Assembly: GCF_000970455.1 (NCBI RefSeq)
Contig: NZ_LAJG01000014.1
Location: forward strand, 1-64,000
From: Devosia soli
GTDB lineage: Bacteria > Pseudomonadota > Alphaproteobacteria > Rhizobiales > Devosiaceae
Direction: 5' to 3'
DNA length: 64,000 bases
Each line of letters starts with the position of its first letter. The first letter of the stretch is position 1. The notes beneath the pieces were generated by a model. The model saw nothing but the letters and a program-made list of their open reading frames with translations. It did no database searches and was not told where the DNA came from. The position numbers were made by a program, and so were the translations under genes. Positions 32,512 to 41,461 of the stretch are shown one piece after another.

Positions 32512-34398
32512 ATGGCCTTCGATCAGCCTACCCGAAACCGCCTCCAACGCTTCGTCACTGAGGCCCGAGGCGCTCTGGAAGAAGAGTTTACGCGTCAGCT
32601 GCAGAATGACTACGGGATGGATCCGGCCTCAGGCACGGTCGCCCCGCTGGAGAGCCTTCGCCACATCGACGACCAGCAGCGCGAGACGGCGCGGATTCTG
32701 CGCGATACACTGGCTCACTATTGCGCCGGCGCCGACACCGACACGAAGGCAGGTCTCGACCGCATCGTGCGCGAACAGGCGTTCACGGTGCTTAACCGCT
32801 TGGCCGCGCTGCGCATGGCCGAGGCGCGAGGGCTGCTGATCGAGTCCGTCGGCAATGGCTACCAGGCCAAGGGCTTCCAGCTCTATGCCCGCCTGGCTGG
32901 TACCGGCCTGGGTGAAACCGGCGACGCCTACCGCGTCTACCTGCAAAGCGTCTTCGATGAGTTCGCGCAGGACCTGCCTGGCCTCTTTGACCGCTACTCG
33001 CCGCAGGGGCGCCTCTTCCCCCGTGAGGCCGCACTGCTTCAGGTCCTGGCACTCATCAACCACGGCGAGATCGAACCGCTCTGGGCCGAGGACGAGACCA
33101 TCGGCTGGGTCTACCAGTACTTCAACTCGAAGGAAGAGCGCAAAGCGATGCGCGACGCGTCCCAGGCGCCGCGCAACAGTCGGGAGCTCGCCGTTCGCAA
33201 CCAGTTCTTCACACCGCGCTATGTGGTGGAGTTCCTGGTCGACAACACGCTCGGGCGGCTCTGGTTCAACTGGACGGGCGGGCAAACCTCGCTGCGCGAC
33301 CGTTGCCAGTATCTGTTGGTGAAACCAGACGAGCAGCCCGAACCTGCCGCGCGCCTGCGCGATCCCCGCACCGTCAAGCTGCTCGACCCCGCCTGCGGCT
33401 CGATGCATTTCGGGCTCTATGCCTTCGACCTGTTCCAGGCAATCTATCGCGAGGCATGGGATTGGGAGCAGGCGAATGGCCCGAACGCGCTGGATCGGGC
33501 AACCGGTGGCAGCCCCGATCTGAAGCCGCTGTCAGAAACCTATGCCGACCAGGACGCCTTCCTGCGCGACGTGCCGCGGCTGATCATCGAGCACAACATC
33601 TATGGCGTCGATATCGACCCGCGCGCGGCGCAGATCGCGTCGCTGGCGCTGTGGCTCCGGGCGCAGCGCACCTGGCATGAGGCGGGCGTGAAAGCCAAGG
33701 ATCGACCGCAGGTGGGCCAGGGCCATGTGGTGGCAGCGGTGGCGCCCCCGGCCGAGGTGGAGCTGCGCAAGCGGTTCATGGAGGAACTCGATCCTCTGGA
33801 TGCCGAGCTGTTCGAACAGACGCTGTTCTTGCTCAAGGGCCTGCCCGAGCTTGGCGTGCTGCTGCAGGTTGAGAAGGAGCTGCCCGCGCTGATCCGCAAG
33901 GTCTTTGGCGAGCATGGGCAAATGTTCGCGAAGGAGGACATGGCGCAGTGGCAGAAAGCCGAGGCGCGGCTCCACGAGGCGCTGACGGACTATGCCCGTG
34001 CGGCGCGGTCCACCTATCAGGGGCGATTGTTTGCCGAGGACGCGCTGCAGGGCCTGCGGATGATTGACCACTGCCGTGAGATCTTCGATGTGGTCGTAAT
34101 GAATCCGCCCTTCGGCGAACTAGCAATAAATTCAAAGGCCGCCTTAGCAAAGGCGTTTCCGCGAAGTAGTAATGATCTTCTGGCTGTATTCGTCGAGCGC
34201 GGACTTGAGCTCATGCGAAAGGGTGCGCAGATTGGAGCGATTACCTCGCGCACCTGCTTCTTTCTTTCGAGCTTTCAGAAGTGGCGTGAAGAAGTTGTAT
34301 TAGGTGTCGCGCACCCTGCGGTTGTTGCTGATTTGGGCTTAGGCGTCATGGATGACGCCATGGTTGAAGCCGCCGCCTATGCCCTGGAGAAGCAATAA
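32512..34398 (+). CDS. pglX: PglX N-terminal half: BREX adenine methyltransferase module
   Basis: 628 residues from the ATG at 32512 (GGAG about ten bases upstream); a GTG at 32506 is possible. It carries the helical PglX start (RNRLQRFVTEARGALEEEFTRQL), the QFFTPRYVVEFLVDNTLGRLW segment, SAM motif I DPACGSMHFGLYAFDLF near residue 292, YGVDIDPRAAQIASLALWLRAQ, and catalytic motif IV MNPPFGEL near 527. It ends in the beta-strand/helix ADLGLGVMDDAMVEAAAYALEKQ that closes the methyltransferase fold, then TAA. Normal PglX is one chain of about 1200 residues; here the target-recognition part is a separate gene beginning at the overlapping TAATG. The methylase motifs are intact. Confidence 0.92.
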   Translation: MAFDQPTRNRLQRFVTEARGALEEEFTRQLQNDYGMDPASGTVAPLESLRHIDDQQRETARILRDTLAHYCAGADTDTKAGLDRIVREQAFTVLNRLAALRMAEARGLLIESVGNGYQAKGFQLYARLAGTGLGETGDAYRVYLQSVFDEFAQDLPGLFDRYSPQGRLFPREAALLQVLALINHGEIEPLWAEDETIGWVYQYFNSKEERKAMRDASQAPRNSRELAVRNQFFTPRYVVEFLVDNTLGRLWFNWTGGQTSLRDRCQYLLVKPDEQPEPAARLRDPRTVKLLDPACGSMHFGLYAFDLFQAIYREAWDWEQANGPNALDRATGGSPDLKPLSETYADQDAFLRDVPRLIIEHNIYGVDIDPRAAQIASLALWLRAQRTWHEAGVKAKDRPQVGQGHVVAAVAPPAEVELRKRFMEELDPLDAELFEQTLFLLKGLPELGVLLQVEKELPALIRKVFGEHGQMFAKEDMAQWQKAEARLHEALTDYARAARSTYQGRLFAEDALQGLRMIDHCREIFDVVVMNPPFGELAINSKAALAKAFPRSSNDLLAVFVERGLELMRKGAQIGAITSRTCFFLSSFQKWREEVVLGVAHPAVVADLGLGVMDDAMVEAAAYALEKQ

Positions 34399-36296
34399 TG
34401 ACTGAATTTCTGCGCCTTTTGGCCGAGGAAGAGAAGTCAAGCGCTCTTCTTGCAGTTTGCGTTTCGCTAAGGTCCGGGGCTCCCGATATTCGGGTGTTCA
34501 ATATGGACACTGCCTCATTTGGTGTGGTTCCGGGAACGCCGTTTGCATACTGGGTTAGCGATCAAGTTCGCAATACTTTTAAGAAATTTGAGCCTTTTGA
34601 GGGCAACGGCCGCGTTGTGAGGCAGGGTCTTGCAACTGCAGATGATTTCCGCTTCGTCAGAGCTTGGTGGGAAGTATCAGCAAATTCCGACAAGTGGCCA
34701 GGTTTTGCAAAGGGGGGGAAGTTTTCGCCTTTCTATGCGGATGTCTATCTTGTCGTGAATTGGGGTGCGGATGGAGCCGAGATCAAGAATAATCTGAATG
34801 AAAGGGGTGGTGTGAGGTCAAACGTATGGATGCTTTCTGACACCGCAGCTAAATACTTCAGAAAGCCCGGCCTTACTTGGCCGTCGCGCGCCAGAAAATT
34901 CGCTCCGCAGGCGCTTGCCAGCAATTGCCTTTTCTCGCAGCGGGGTTACCTCGCATACTTCCCTGATGGGGACCAAATCGTCTCCCTCGCGCTGTTTAAC
35001 AGCGCCGCATTTGATTACATATTCAAGATAACCTTGGGTCGATTTGGCTATCCAGAGTTCTTGGTGGGCATCTTGAAGAAGATGCCCCTGGCTGTGCCCG
35101 ACCCTTCTGCCGCTCAGCGGCTGGAGCACCTTGCACGCACCGGGTGGTCCAACAAGCGCGCGCTCGACACCATTGAGGAAACATCGCACGCCTTTTACTT
35201 GCCTTCTGCCTTGCGGGCGCGACTTGGAGATTACGATCCTTCAGTTATCGAGGCCAAACTTGACGAGATTCAGACTGAGATCGACGAGATTGCATTCGAC
35301 CTTTACGGTTTCAATAACAAGGATCGGGTTGCCGCAATTGGTTCGGCGGATGAAGTTTCCGATGTCGCAGCTGAGGACACAGACGATGGCGAGGACGAGG
35401 ATGCGGCTGAGGCGATCAATCAGACCGACGGTCTGGCCAGTTGGGGCGTAGGCGTTGCCTTCGGTCGCTTCGACTGGCGTCTCGCAACCGGCGAGCGGGA
35501 AGTCCCATCCGAACCTGACCCCTTCGACCCGCTGCCCGCCAAAAGCCCCGGCATGCTGCCCGACAGCGCCGCGCCGTTCCATGTTCACAGTGGCATCTTG
35601 GTGGACGACCAGGGCCACCCTCATGACCTGCCGCGGCTGATCGAAGAAGTCCTCGCCCGCGTCCAGGCGGATGTGCCTGGTGACGCGCGCCGCTGGCTGC
35701 AGCGCGACTTCTTCCCCCTGCACCTGAAGCAATACAGCAAGAGCCGCCGCAAGGCTCCGATCTACTGGCCGCTCTCGACCACCTCGGGCAGCTACACGCT
35801 GTGGCTCTACTACCCGAGGCTGACCAGCCAGACGCTCTATTCCGCCGTCAACGACTTCGTGGAGCCAAAGCTGAGGCAGGTCAGCCGCGATGCCGCCACA
35901 CTGCGCGAGAAGGGCGCCGTCCGCTCGCGCGATGACGAGAAGGCGTTCGAGGCGCTCCAAGCCCTTGAGCTGGAGCTGATCGAGCTGCGCGATACCCTAC
36001 TGCAGATCGCGCCCACCTATCGCCCGAACCATGACGACGGCGTCCAGATCACCGCCGCGCCGCTCTGGCAACTCTTCCGCCACAAGCCCTGGCAGAAGAT
36101 CCTGAAGGACACATGGGCCAAGCTCGAAAAGGGCGACTACGACTGGGCGCATGTGGCCATGGCCTATTGGCCCGACCGCGTGCGCGAGAAGTGCGAGACC
36201 GACAAGTCGCTAGCGATCGCCCACGGCCTCGAGAACCTCTACGTCGAGCCGGAGGCCCAGCCGAAGAAGGCCCGCAAAAAGCGGGGTGACGCGTGA
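34398..36296 (+). CDS. pglX: PglX C-terminal half: BREX target-recognition/specificity module
   Basis: 632 residues starting at the ATG that overlaps the first half's stop (TAATG). Its opening MTEFLRLLAEEEKSSALLAV and VPGTPFAYWVSDQVRNTFKKFEPFEG, RQGLATADDFRFVRAWWEV continue the normal PglX sequence, then the target-recognition region and the C-terminal HLKQYSKSRRKAPIYWPLST, NDFVEPKLRQV and GDYDWAHVAMAYWPDRVREKC. With the first half the sum is about the length of one PglX. No homopolymer is present at the junction; the two frames differ by one base, so a one-base indel could separate or fuse them. The first third is visibly lower in GC than its flanks. Confidence 0.9.
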   Translation: MTEFLRLLAEEEKSSALLAVCVSLRSGAPDIRVFNMDTASFGVVPGTPFAYWVSDQVRNTFKKFEPFEGNGRVVRQGLATADDFRFVRAWWEVSANSDKWPGFAKGGKFSPFYADVYLVVNWGADGAEIKNNLNERGGVRSNVWMLSDTAAKYFRKPGLTWPSRARKFAPQALASNCLFSQRGYLAYFPDGDQIVSLALFNSAAFDYIFKITLGRFGYPEFLVGILKKMPLAVPDPSAAQRLEHLARTGWSNKRALDTIEETSHAFYLPSALRARLGDYDPSVIEAKLDEIQTEIDEIAFDLYGFNNKDRVAAIGSADEVSDVAAEDTDDGEDEDAAEAINQTDGLASWGVGVAFGRFDWRLATGEREVPSEPDPFDPLPAKSPGMLPDSAAPFHVHSGILVDDQGHPHDLPRLIEEVLARVQADVPGDARRWLQRDFFPLHLKQYSKSRRKAPIYWPLSTTSGSYTLWLYYPRLTSQTLYSAVNDFVEPKLRQVSRDAATLREKGAVRSRDDEKAFEALQALELELIELRDTLLQIAPTYRPNHDDGVQITAAPLWQLFRHKPWQKILKDTWAKLEKGDYDWAHVAMAYWPDRVREKCETDKSLAIAHGLENLYVEPEAQPKKARKKRGDA

Positions 36297-38821
36297 GCAT
36301 CGCCGCCTTCATCCGCGACACCATCCTGCGCCCCCGCTTGCTCGAGGCGGGCTGCATGGTCGTCTACGACCCGGATCGACGTTATCAAGCGATTTGCGCC
36401 GGCCTCGAGGACGACCGTATCCGCGTGGTGGATGCATCGGAGAGCAGCATCGAAAGCAGGCTGGCGGCGATCGAAGCGCTGCGCGAGGTCGGTCGGCCAA
36501 AGAGCGACCTAGATGCGGTTCTGATCTACGTGCCCAAGCGGCGGTCGGAGACGGAGGAGGAACAACAGGTCGATCCATTCTCGATCTATGCCGCCAGCGG
36601 CGCCAGGTTTCCGCGGGACGACGGCGACGATTATCTGAGCCTCTGCCTGCGCGCGAAGCCCGACCATTCGACCGAGGTTCGCCGCGTTTTCGCCGGCTCG
36701 CCGTCAGGCCCGGCTTTTTCGGTCATCGATGCGATTGGCGGCGGCGTCAGCTGGCCGCAGTTGCGCGCCGCCCTGAAGGTCGAGTCCGGACGGGAAATCC
36801 TCGTCGCTCTGCTCGAGCCCAGTGTGGCGCAGGTCGACGCGCTCAAGGCTCAGGAGGGATGGGGCGACGAAGCCCGTGAGTTTCTGAGGGCGACCCTGGA
36901 CATGAGCGTCAAGACTAGGGGCAAGACGTGGAATGCCCTCGCCGACGAACTTTGGCGCTATGTGCTTTTCAGCGAATTCGTGTTCGACCTGCCAGTCGCG
37001 TTGCCGGCGTCGCTGAAAGACGTGCCACATGCACCGACCCAGGCAAAGCCGATCGTCGAGGATGTCTGCGATCGGCTGCGCAACAACCCAAATACACGCA
37101 ACACCTACATAGAACGAGCCGAGGCGATTGAAGCCGAATTGGATCTGCCGGATCGGTGCAGTTCGATTGAAGACCTGGGTGAGCGGGACACGTTCCCGTT
37201 CGAGGAGCGAACCTTTCTTAAGGCTGCGATCAAGGGAATCGCGGCCAACGACATGGACGCCGCCCGTCGCGTGTTGGCCCGCCACAAGAACTCCGTGTGG
37301 CTTGGAAAGGGCGAAAGCCAGGCCCAATGGGAGCTGCTTCGCGCCGGTCTCAGCCTCATCGAGGCCTGCGACGATTATGAGCGGCAACTGCCGGAAAATG
37401 CGCGTTCTCAGGCCGATCTGCTGGAATTCTATCTGGGGAGCCTCCGGGAAGCCGATCGCCTTCAGCGCGAATTCGAGCAGGCGGTCGGAGACTTCTTGGA
37501 TCCTCATGGCCTGATGCAAGAGGTGATCGATGAGGCGCGAGCCCGCTATCGTCGTCTCGCCGAGCGAGTCCAAGCCGTTTTCGTCAAACACCTTGAGACG
37601 ACCGGCTGGACGCCACCAGGACGGCTCGCCAATGCCGACGTCTTCGATCGCTTGGTAGCGGATCGCCTGAAGGAGAGCGGACGACGGATCGCTTACCTGA
37701 TGATTGATGCGCTGCGCTACGAACTCGGCGTGGCGTTGGAAAAGATGCTGTCCGAAGACGGACCGGTTGAACTGCAGGCGGCCTACGCCCAGCTTCCGAC
37801 GATCACGCCGGTGGGAATGGCCAGCCTGTTGCCCGGCGCCCGGACGGAACTGACGCTCAGCCTGGAGGGGGACTCGCTGGTCCCGAAACTGGGCGGAGCG
37901 CGTGTCGCCAACGTCAGCCAACGCATGGACGTTCTGAGGAAACGGCTCGGCGACCGGTTCCAGGAGATGACGCTCAACGATTTCGTTCGCGGCAAGCCAA
38001 AAATCTCCGAGACGGTCGACCTTCTCATTCTGAGGTCCACCGAGATCGACAGCCAGCTGGAGAGCAACCCCGAGACTACCCTCGGCCTGATCCCAGGGAC
38101 GCTGAAGCTCATCCGCGTGGCGCTGCATAAGCTTCGCGGGATGGGCTTCAGGGACGCAGTCATTGTGACCGACCACGGCTTCTTCCTGAATGCCCAGGCG
38201 GAAGCAGGCGACGTGTGCATCAAACCCCAGGGCAACTGGCCAATCACCGCACATGATCGGATGATGTTGGGTGATGGCAATGCCGACGTGCACAGCACGG
38301 TCATCGGTGCGGAGAAACTAGGCGTTCGAGGTGATTTCGCGCAGGTCGCCCTGCCTCGGAGCATGGCGCCCTATCGGGCGGGACACCTATATTTTCACGG
38401 CGGGGCCTCTCTCGCAGAAGCTGTTGTACCGGTGCTGGTGGCGCGGCTGGACACCGATGAGCCGGCTGCGGTTGGTCGGGTGACGGTCGTGCTTTCCTAC
38501 AAGAACGGCGCCAAGCGCATTACAACGCGCGTGCCAGTGATCGATATCCGGGTGCAGTCCGACGACATGTTCTCGCTGGATGTGAGCGTCGAGGTGCTGA
38601 TCGAGGCCCAGGACGCCAAGGGCAATGTCGTGGGCGAGCCTCGCCCAGGCGGCGATGTGAATCCCGCCACGCGCACGCTCACACTCATGCCGGGTCAGAG
38701 CAAGCAGATCGCCTTGCGCATGGATCCGGACTTCGAAGGAAAGTTCACGGTCAAAGCGCTCAATCCAACGACACTGGCGAGCTTCAGCACCCTCGCTCTC
38801 GAAACGGATTACACAGTATGA
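36293..38821 (+). CDS. pglZ: BREX protein PglZ, alkaline-phosphatase-superfamily
   Basis: 842 residues with a GTG start overlapping the previous stop (GTGA). The phosphatase-like domain shows RIAYLMIDALRYELGVALEKML near residue 469, TPVGMASLLPGARTELTL, and DAVIVTDHGFFLN near 622, consistent with metal-binding D/H residues of the alkaline phosphatase superfamily. The N-terminal third is helical and less conserved; a beta-rich C-terminus (PVIDIRVQSDDMFSLDVSVEVL) follows. PglZ is one of the two signature BREX proteins and works with PglX. The stop overlaps the brxL ATG (ATGA). No damage seen. Confidence 0.93.
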   Translation: MSIAAFIRDTILRPRLLEAGCMVVYDPDRRYQAICAGLEDDRIRVVDASESSIESRLAAIEALREVGRPKSDLDAVLIYVPKRRSETEEEQQVDPFSIYAASGARFPRDDGDDYLSLCLRAKPDHSTEVRRVFAGSPSGPAFSVIDAIGGGVSWPQLRAALKVESGREILVALLEPSVAQVDALKAQEGWGDEAREFLRATLDMSVKTRGKTWNALADELWRYVLFSEFVFDLPVALPASLKDVPHAPTQAKPIVEDVCDRLRNNPNTRNTYIERAEAIEAELDLPDRCSSIEDLGERDTFPFEERTFLKAAIKGIAANDMDAARRVLARHKNSVWLGKGESQAQWELLRAGLSLIEACDDYERQLPENARSQADLLEFYLGSLREADRLQREFEQAVGDFLDPHGLMQEVIDEARARYRRLAERVQAVFVKHLETTGWTPPGRLANADVFDRLVADRLKESGRRIAYLMIDALRYELGVALEKMLSEDGPVELQAAYAQLPTITPVGMASLLPGARTELTLSLEGDSLVPKLGGARVANVSQRMDVLRKRLGDRFQEMTLNDFVRGKPKISETVDLLILRSTEIDSQLESNPETTLGLIPGTLKLIRVALHKLRGMGFRDAVIVTDHGFFLNAQAEAGDVCIKPQGNWPITAHDRMMLGDGNADVHSTVIGAEKLGVRGDFAQVALPRSMAPYRAGHLYFHGGASLAEAVVPVLVARLDTDEPAAVGRVTVVLSYKNGAKRITTRVPVIDIRVQSDDMFSLDVSVEVLIEAQDAKGNVVGEPRPGGDVNPATRTLTLMPGQSKQIALRMDPDFEGKFTVKALNPTTLASFSTLALETDYTV

Positions 38822-40914
38822 GCGAATTGGATGCACTCGATCGGCAGCTGACGTCGGCGTTCGACGGCAAGGTCGTCCGCAAGGATCTGCTGCATCGGAT
38901 TAAGAAGGGGACGAACGTACCGACATTCGTGCTGGAGTTCCTCCTCGCGCGCTTTTGCGCCAGCGACGACCCGGCCGAGATTGACGCGGGGATGGAGGCC
39001 GTTCTCGCGACTCTACAGGACAATTATGTCCGCCCCGACGAGGCCAATGCAGCCCAATCGAAGGTCGCGACCAAAGGAAAGCACCGATTCATCGACAAGG
39101 TGCATGTGCGATTTGTCGAGAAGGAGAAACGCCACTGGGCGTCGCTGGAGAACTTCAACTCGCAGCGCATCGCCGTCGGTGAGAAATTCTACCGCGACAA
39201 CGATCGCCTGCTCGAGGGGGGGATATGGGCGGAGGTGACGCTAGCGCACAACGCGATCGAAGAAGACGATTACGCTTTCTACATCGAGGACCTGCGCCCA
39301 ATTCAACTCTCGCGCTTTGACTTCGAGCAGTACGCGGAAGGCCGAAAGGCGTTTTCACGGGACGAGTGGCTCGACGCGATCATGCGGTCGGTGGGCCTGG
39401 AGCCGGCCAAGCTCTCCAAGCGGGTGAAGCTACATTTCATCGCGCGACTGGCGCCTCTGGTTGAGCCGAATTACAACTACATCGAGCTCGGCCCTCGCGG
39501 CACAGGTAAGTCCTATTTCTTCAGCGAATTTTCGCCTTACGCCACTCTAATCTCGGGCGGTCAGGCGACCAAGGCGACACTCTTCTATAACAACGCCCGG
39601 CGAAAGGTCGGCCTCGTAGGCTATTGGGACACCGTGGCCTTCGACGAAGTGGGAGGGATCAAAGTGCGCGATCCCGACACCATCCAGATCATGAAAGATT
39701 TCATGGCCAATGGCCGCTTCTCGCGCGGCGCGGAGGTGATCGCCGACGCGAGCTTGAGCTTCGTCGGAAATATCGATCTTTCAGTCGAACAGGTCGTCAA
39801 CTCGACCGAGTACGACCTTTTCCAGCCGCTACCGCCCGAGTTGGACTTGGCGGTGATGGACCGGTTCGCCGCGTATATCCCAGGCTGGGAGATGCCCAAG
39901 AACAGCAGCGAGTTTCTGACGAACCGGTATGGTTTTATTACTGACTATCTGGCCGAGGCTTTCCATTACCAGTTTAAGCACACGAACCGGTATGAAGAGG
40001 TCAGTCGCCGCATCCGACTCGGTAAGGCCATTGAGGGGCGGGACGAGAAGGGCATTAAGAAGACGGTCGCGGCCTTCTTGAAAATCCTACACCCGGACAG
40101 CGGCGCCACCGACGAGGAGTTTGAGGAGTACGTCGCATATGCGACCGAATGCCGGCGTCGGGTGAAGGAGCAAATGAACAAGCGCAAACCCGATGACGAG
40201 TTTGCGCGCATCAACCTGTCGTACTTCGGGGCGAGCGGAGAAGAAATAGTCGTCTTTTGCCCTGAGTCCAGAGACGCGCTCGCCACACAGCAGCCAGAGC
40301 GCCGGCGTCTCAACCAGGATGAGACGGAAGAAACGACCAAGCCACGTGCGGCGCGGCCCGATCCGGTTAAAGCCGAACCATCCGCCGCGCCTGTCCAGCC
40401 GTCTGTCGATGAAGCTCGGGTTGAGGCCGCTGCCGCAGAGCCGCAGGAGCAGCATTTCACAATTCTGTATGGCGACACCGGGCACAGCTACGAGTCGATC
40501 ATGGGACCGTATATCCGCGGAGCCAAGGCGGTCACGATTGAGGACCCTTATATTCGCCTGCCTCATCAGATTCAGAATTTTGTCCGCTTCTGCGAGACCT
40601 GCCTCAAATCGGGTACGGTCAAGTCGATCGACCTGATCACTGGCTACGACGACAAAACTCAACTCGCATACATCTCTGAGAAGATTGAGGATCTGAAGCA
40701 AAGCCTCCTAGAAATGGACGTCGTGCTTAGTGTGAAGCTGAACCCAAACATGCACGACCGGGAAATTCGACTGGACAATGGCTGGGTCATAAAGATTGGG
40801 AGGGGGTTAGATTTTTATCAAAGGCCTGGAAGCTGGTTTGAAATCGGCACGAACGATCTCAGCCTTCGAAAGTGCCTCGAGACAAAGGTCGATATCTTCA
40901 AGACGGCGAACTGA
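38818..40914 (+). CDS. brxL: BrxL-type AAA+ protein with MIT_C (PLD-like) C-terminus instead of a Lon domain
   Basis: 698 residues. The N-terminal DNA-binding part (FDGKVVRKDLLHRIKKGTNVPTFVLEFLLARF, NYVRPDEAN) and AAA+ core are typical BrxL: Walker A ELGPRGTGKSYFFSEFSP near residue 226, SGGQATKATLFYNNARRKVGLVGYWD, VAFDEVGGI, FVGNIDLS, YIPGWEMPKNSSEFLTNRYG. After a proline/alanine-rich acidic linker (about 495-545) comes a different ending from the E. coli protein: FTILYGDTGHSYESIMGPYI, VTIEDPYIRLPHQIQNFVRFCE, DREIRLDNGWVIKIGRGLDF. This is the MIT_C fold of MITD1, a phospholipase-D-like domain. No Lon catalytic Ser/Lys region is present. Confidence 0.92.
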   Translation: MSELDALDRQLTSAFDGKVVRKDLLHRIKKGTNVPTFVLEFLLARFCASDDPAEIDAGMEAVLATLQDNYVRPDEANAAQSKVATKGKHRFIDKVHVRFVEKEKRHWASLENFNSQRIAVGEKFYRDNDRLLEGGIWAEVTLAHNAIEEDDYAFYIEDLRPIQLSRFDFEQYAEGRKAFSRDEWLDAIMRSVGLEPAKLSKRVKLHFIARLAPLVEPNYNYIELGPRGTGKSYFFSEFSPYATLISGGQATKATLFYNNARRKVGLVGYWDTVAFDEVGGIKVRDPDTIQIMKDFMANGRFSRGAEVIADASLSFVGNIDLSVEQVVNSTEYDLFQPLPPELDLAVMDRFAAYIPGWEMPKNSSEFLTNRYGFITDYLAEAFHYQFKHTNRYEEVSRRIRLGKAIEGRDEKGIKKTVAAFLKILHPDSGATDEEFEEYVAYATECRRRVKEQMNKRKPDDEFARINLSYFGASGEEIVVFCPESRDALATQQPERRRLNQDETEETTKPRAARPDPVKAEPSAAPVQPSVDEARVEAAAAEPQEQHFTILYGDTGHSYESIMGPYIRGAKAVTIEDPYIRLPHQIQNFVRFCETCLKSGTVKSIDLITGYDDKTQLAYISEKIEDLKQSLLEMDVVLSVKLNPNMHDREIRLDNGWVIKIGRGLDFYQRPGSWFEIGTNDLSLRKCLETKVDIFKTAN

Positions 40915-41312
40915 AAAGGCACAGGAAGCCGTCCGCAGACCTAAGAACCGGGGGCCGGATGCGCTTTTGGACGCGCCTAGCCGCTTCCGTCGAGAGGTAA
41001 GCACCGAGACCGTCATGCACTAACTTGAGCAGTTGGCAACGTTTAGGAGTTCGACGCCAGACTCTCTTGAGGATCCGGAACACCGCTTGCGACTGTAGGC
41101 CCCAGGGCGAGCTAACCCGCTGCCCCACCCCAACAAAAAGCTATGTACCAAAAGGCCGAAGTCACCAGCATTGGAGAACACTGGGCCTGGAGAGAGCATT
41201 TCAGCCCCCTGCCCCCACAATGACAGTCATCAGGTGCAGCCGCGAAGGCCCGCAGTACCTAGGGTTCTCACCTCTGCACTATCCGCTGGGAGAATGTTCG
41301 TTGCTGAAGGAG
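40915..41312. other. Intergenic stretch between brxL and tRNA-Ser
   Basis: 398 bases with no supported gene. This is the zone on the 3' side of the tRNA-Ser gene, where attachment-site remnants of integrative elements usually lie. I did not see a second copy of the tRNA 3' end here or elsewhere in the window. Short open frames lack any recognisable motif. Confidence 0.4.
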
Positions 41313-41402
41313 TGGCGGGTAGGGAGGGATTCGAACCCCCGGAAGGCTTGCACCTTCGCCGGTTTTCAAGACCGGAGCAATCAACCGCTCTGCCACCTAC
41401 CC
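41313..41402 (-). tRNA. tRNA-Ser(TGA)
   Basis: A 90-nt class II tRNA on the minus strand. The acceptor GGGTAGG pairs with CCTACCC, followed by G and an encoded CCA. The anticodon stem-loop CCGGTCTTGAAAACCGG has anticodon TGA. A long variable arm (GAAGGTGCAAGCCTTC) and T arm GGGGGTTCGAATCCC are present. Its 3' end points toward the accessory region on the left, the usual geometry for island integration into a tRNA gene. Confidence 0.95.
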
Positions 41403-41461
41403 GTTGCGTGCCCGTTTAGCCGCGCCGCGCCGCTCTGTCCAGAGGGCGCGACGCGCGATTA

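Noticed and set aside
36704..38293. 529-codon minus-strand frame opposite pglZ
   Set aside because: Shadow of the GC-rich pglZ gene; histidine- and arginine-rich with no motif.
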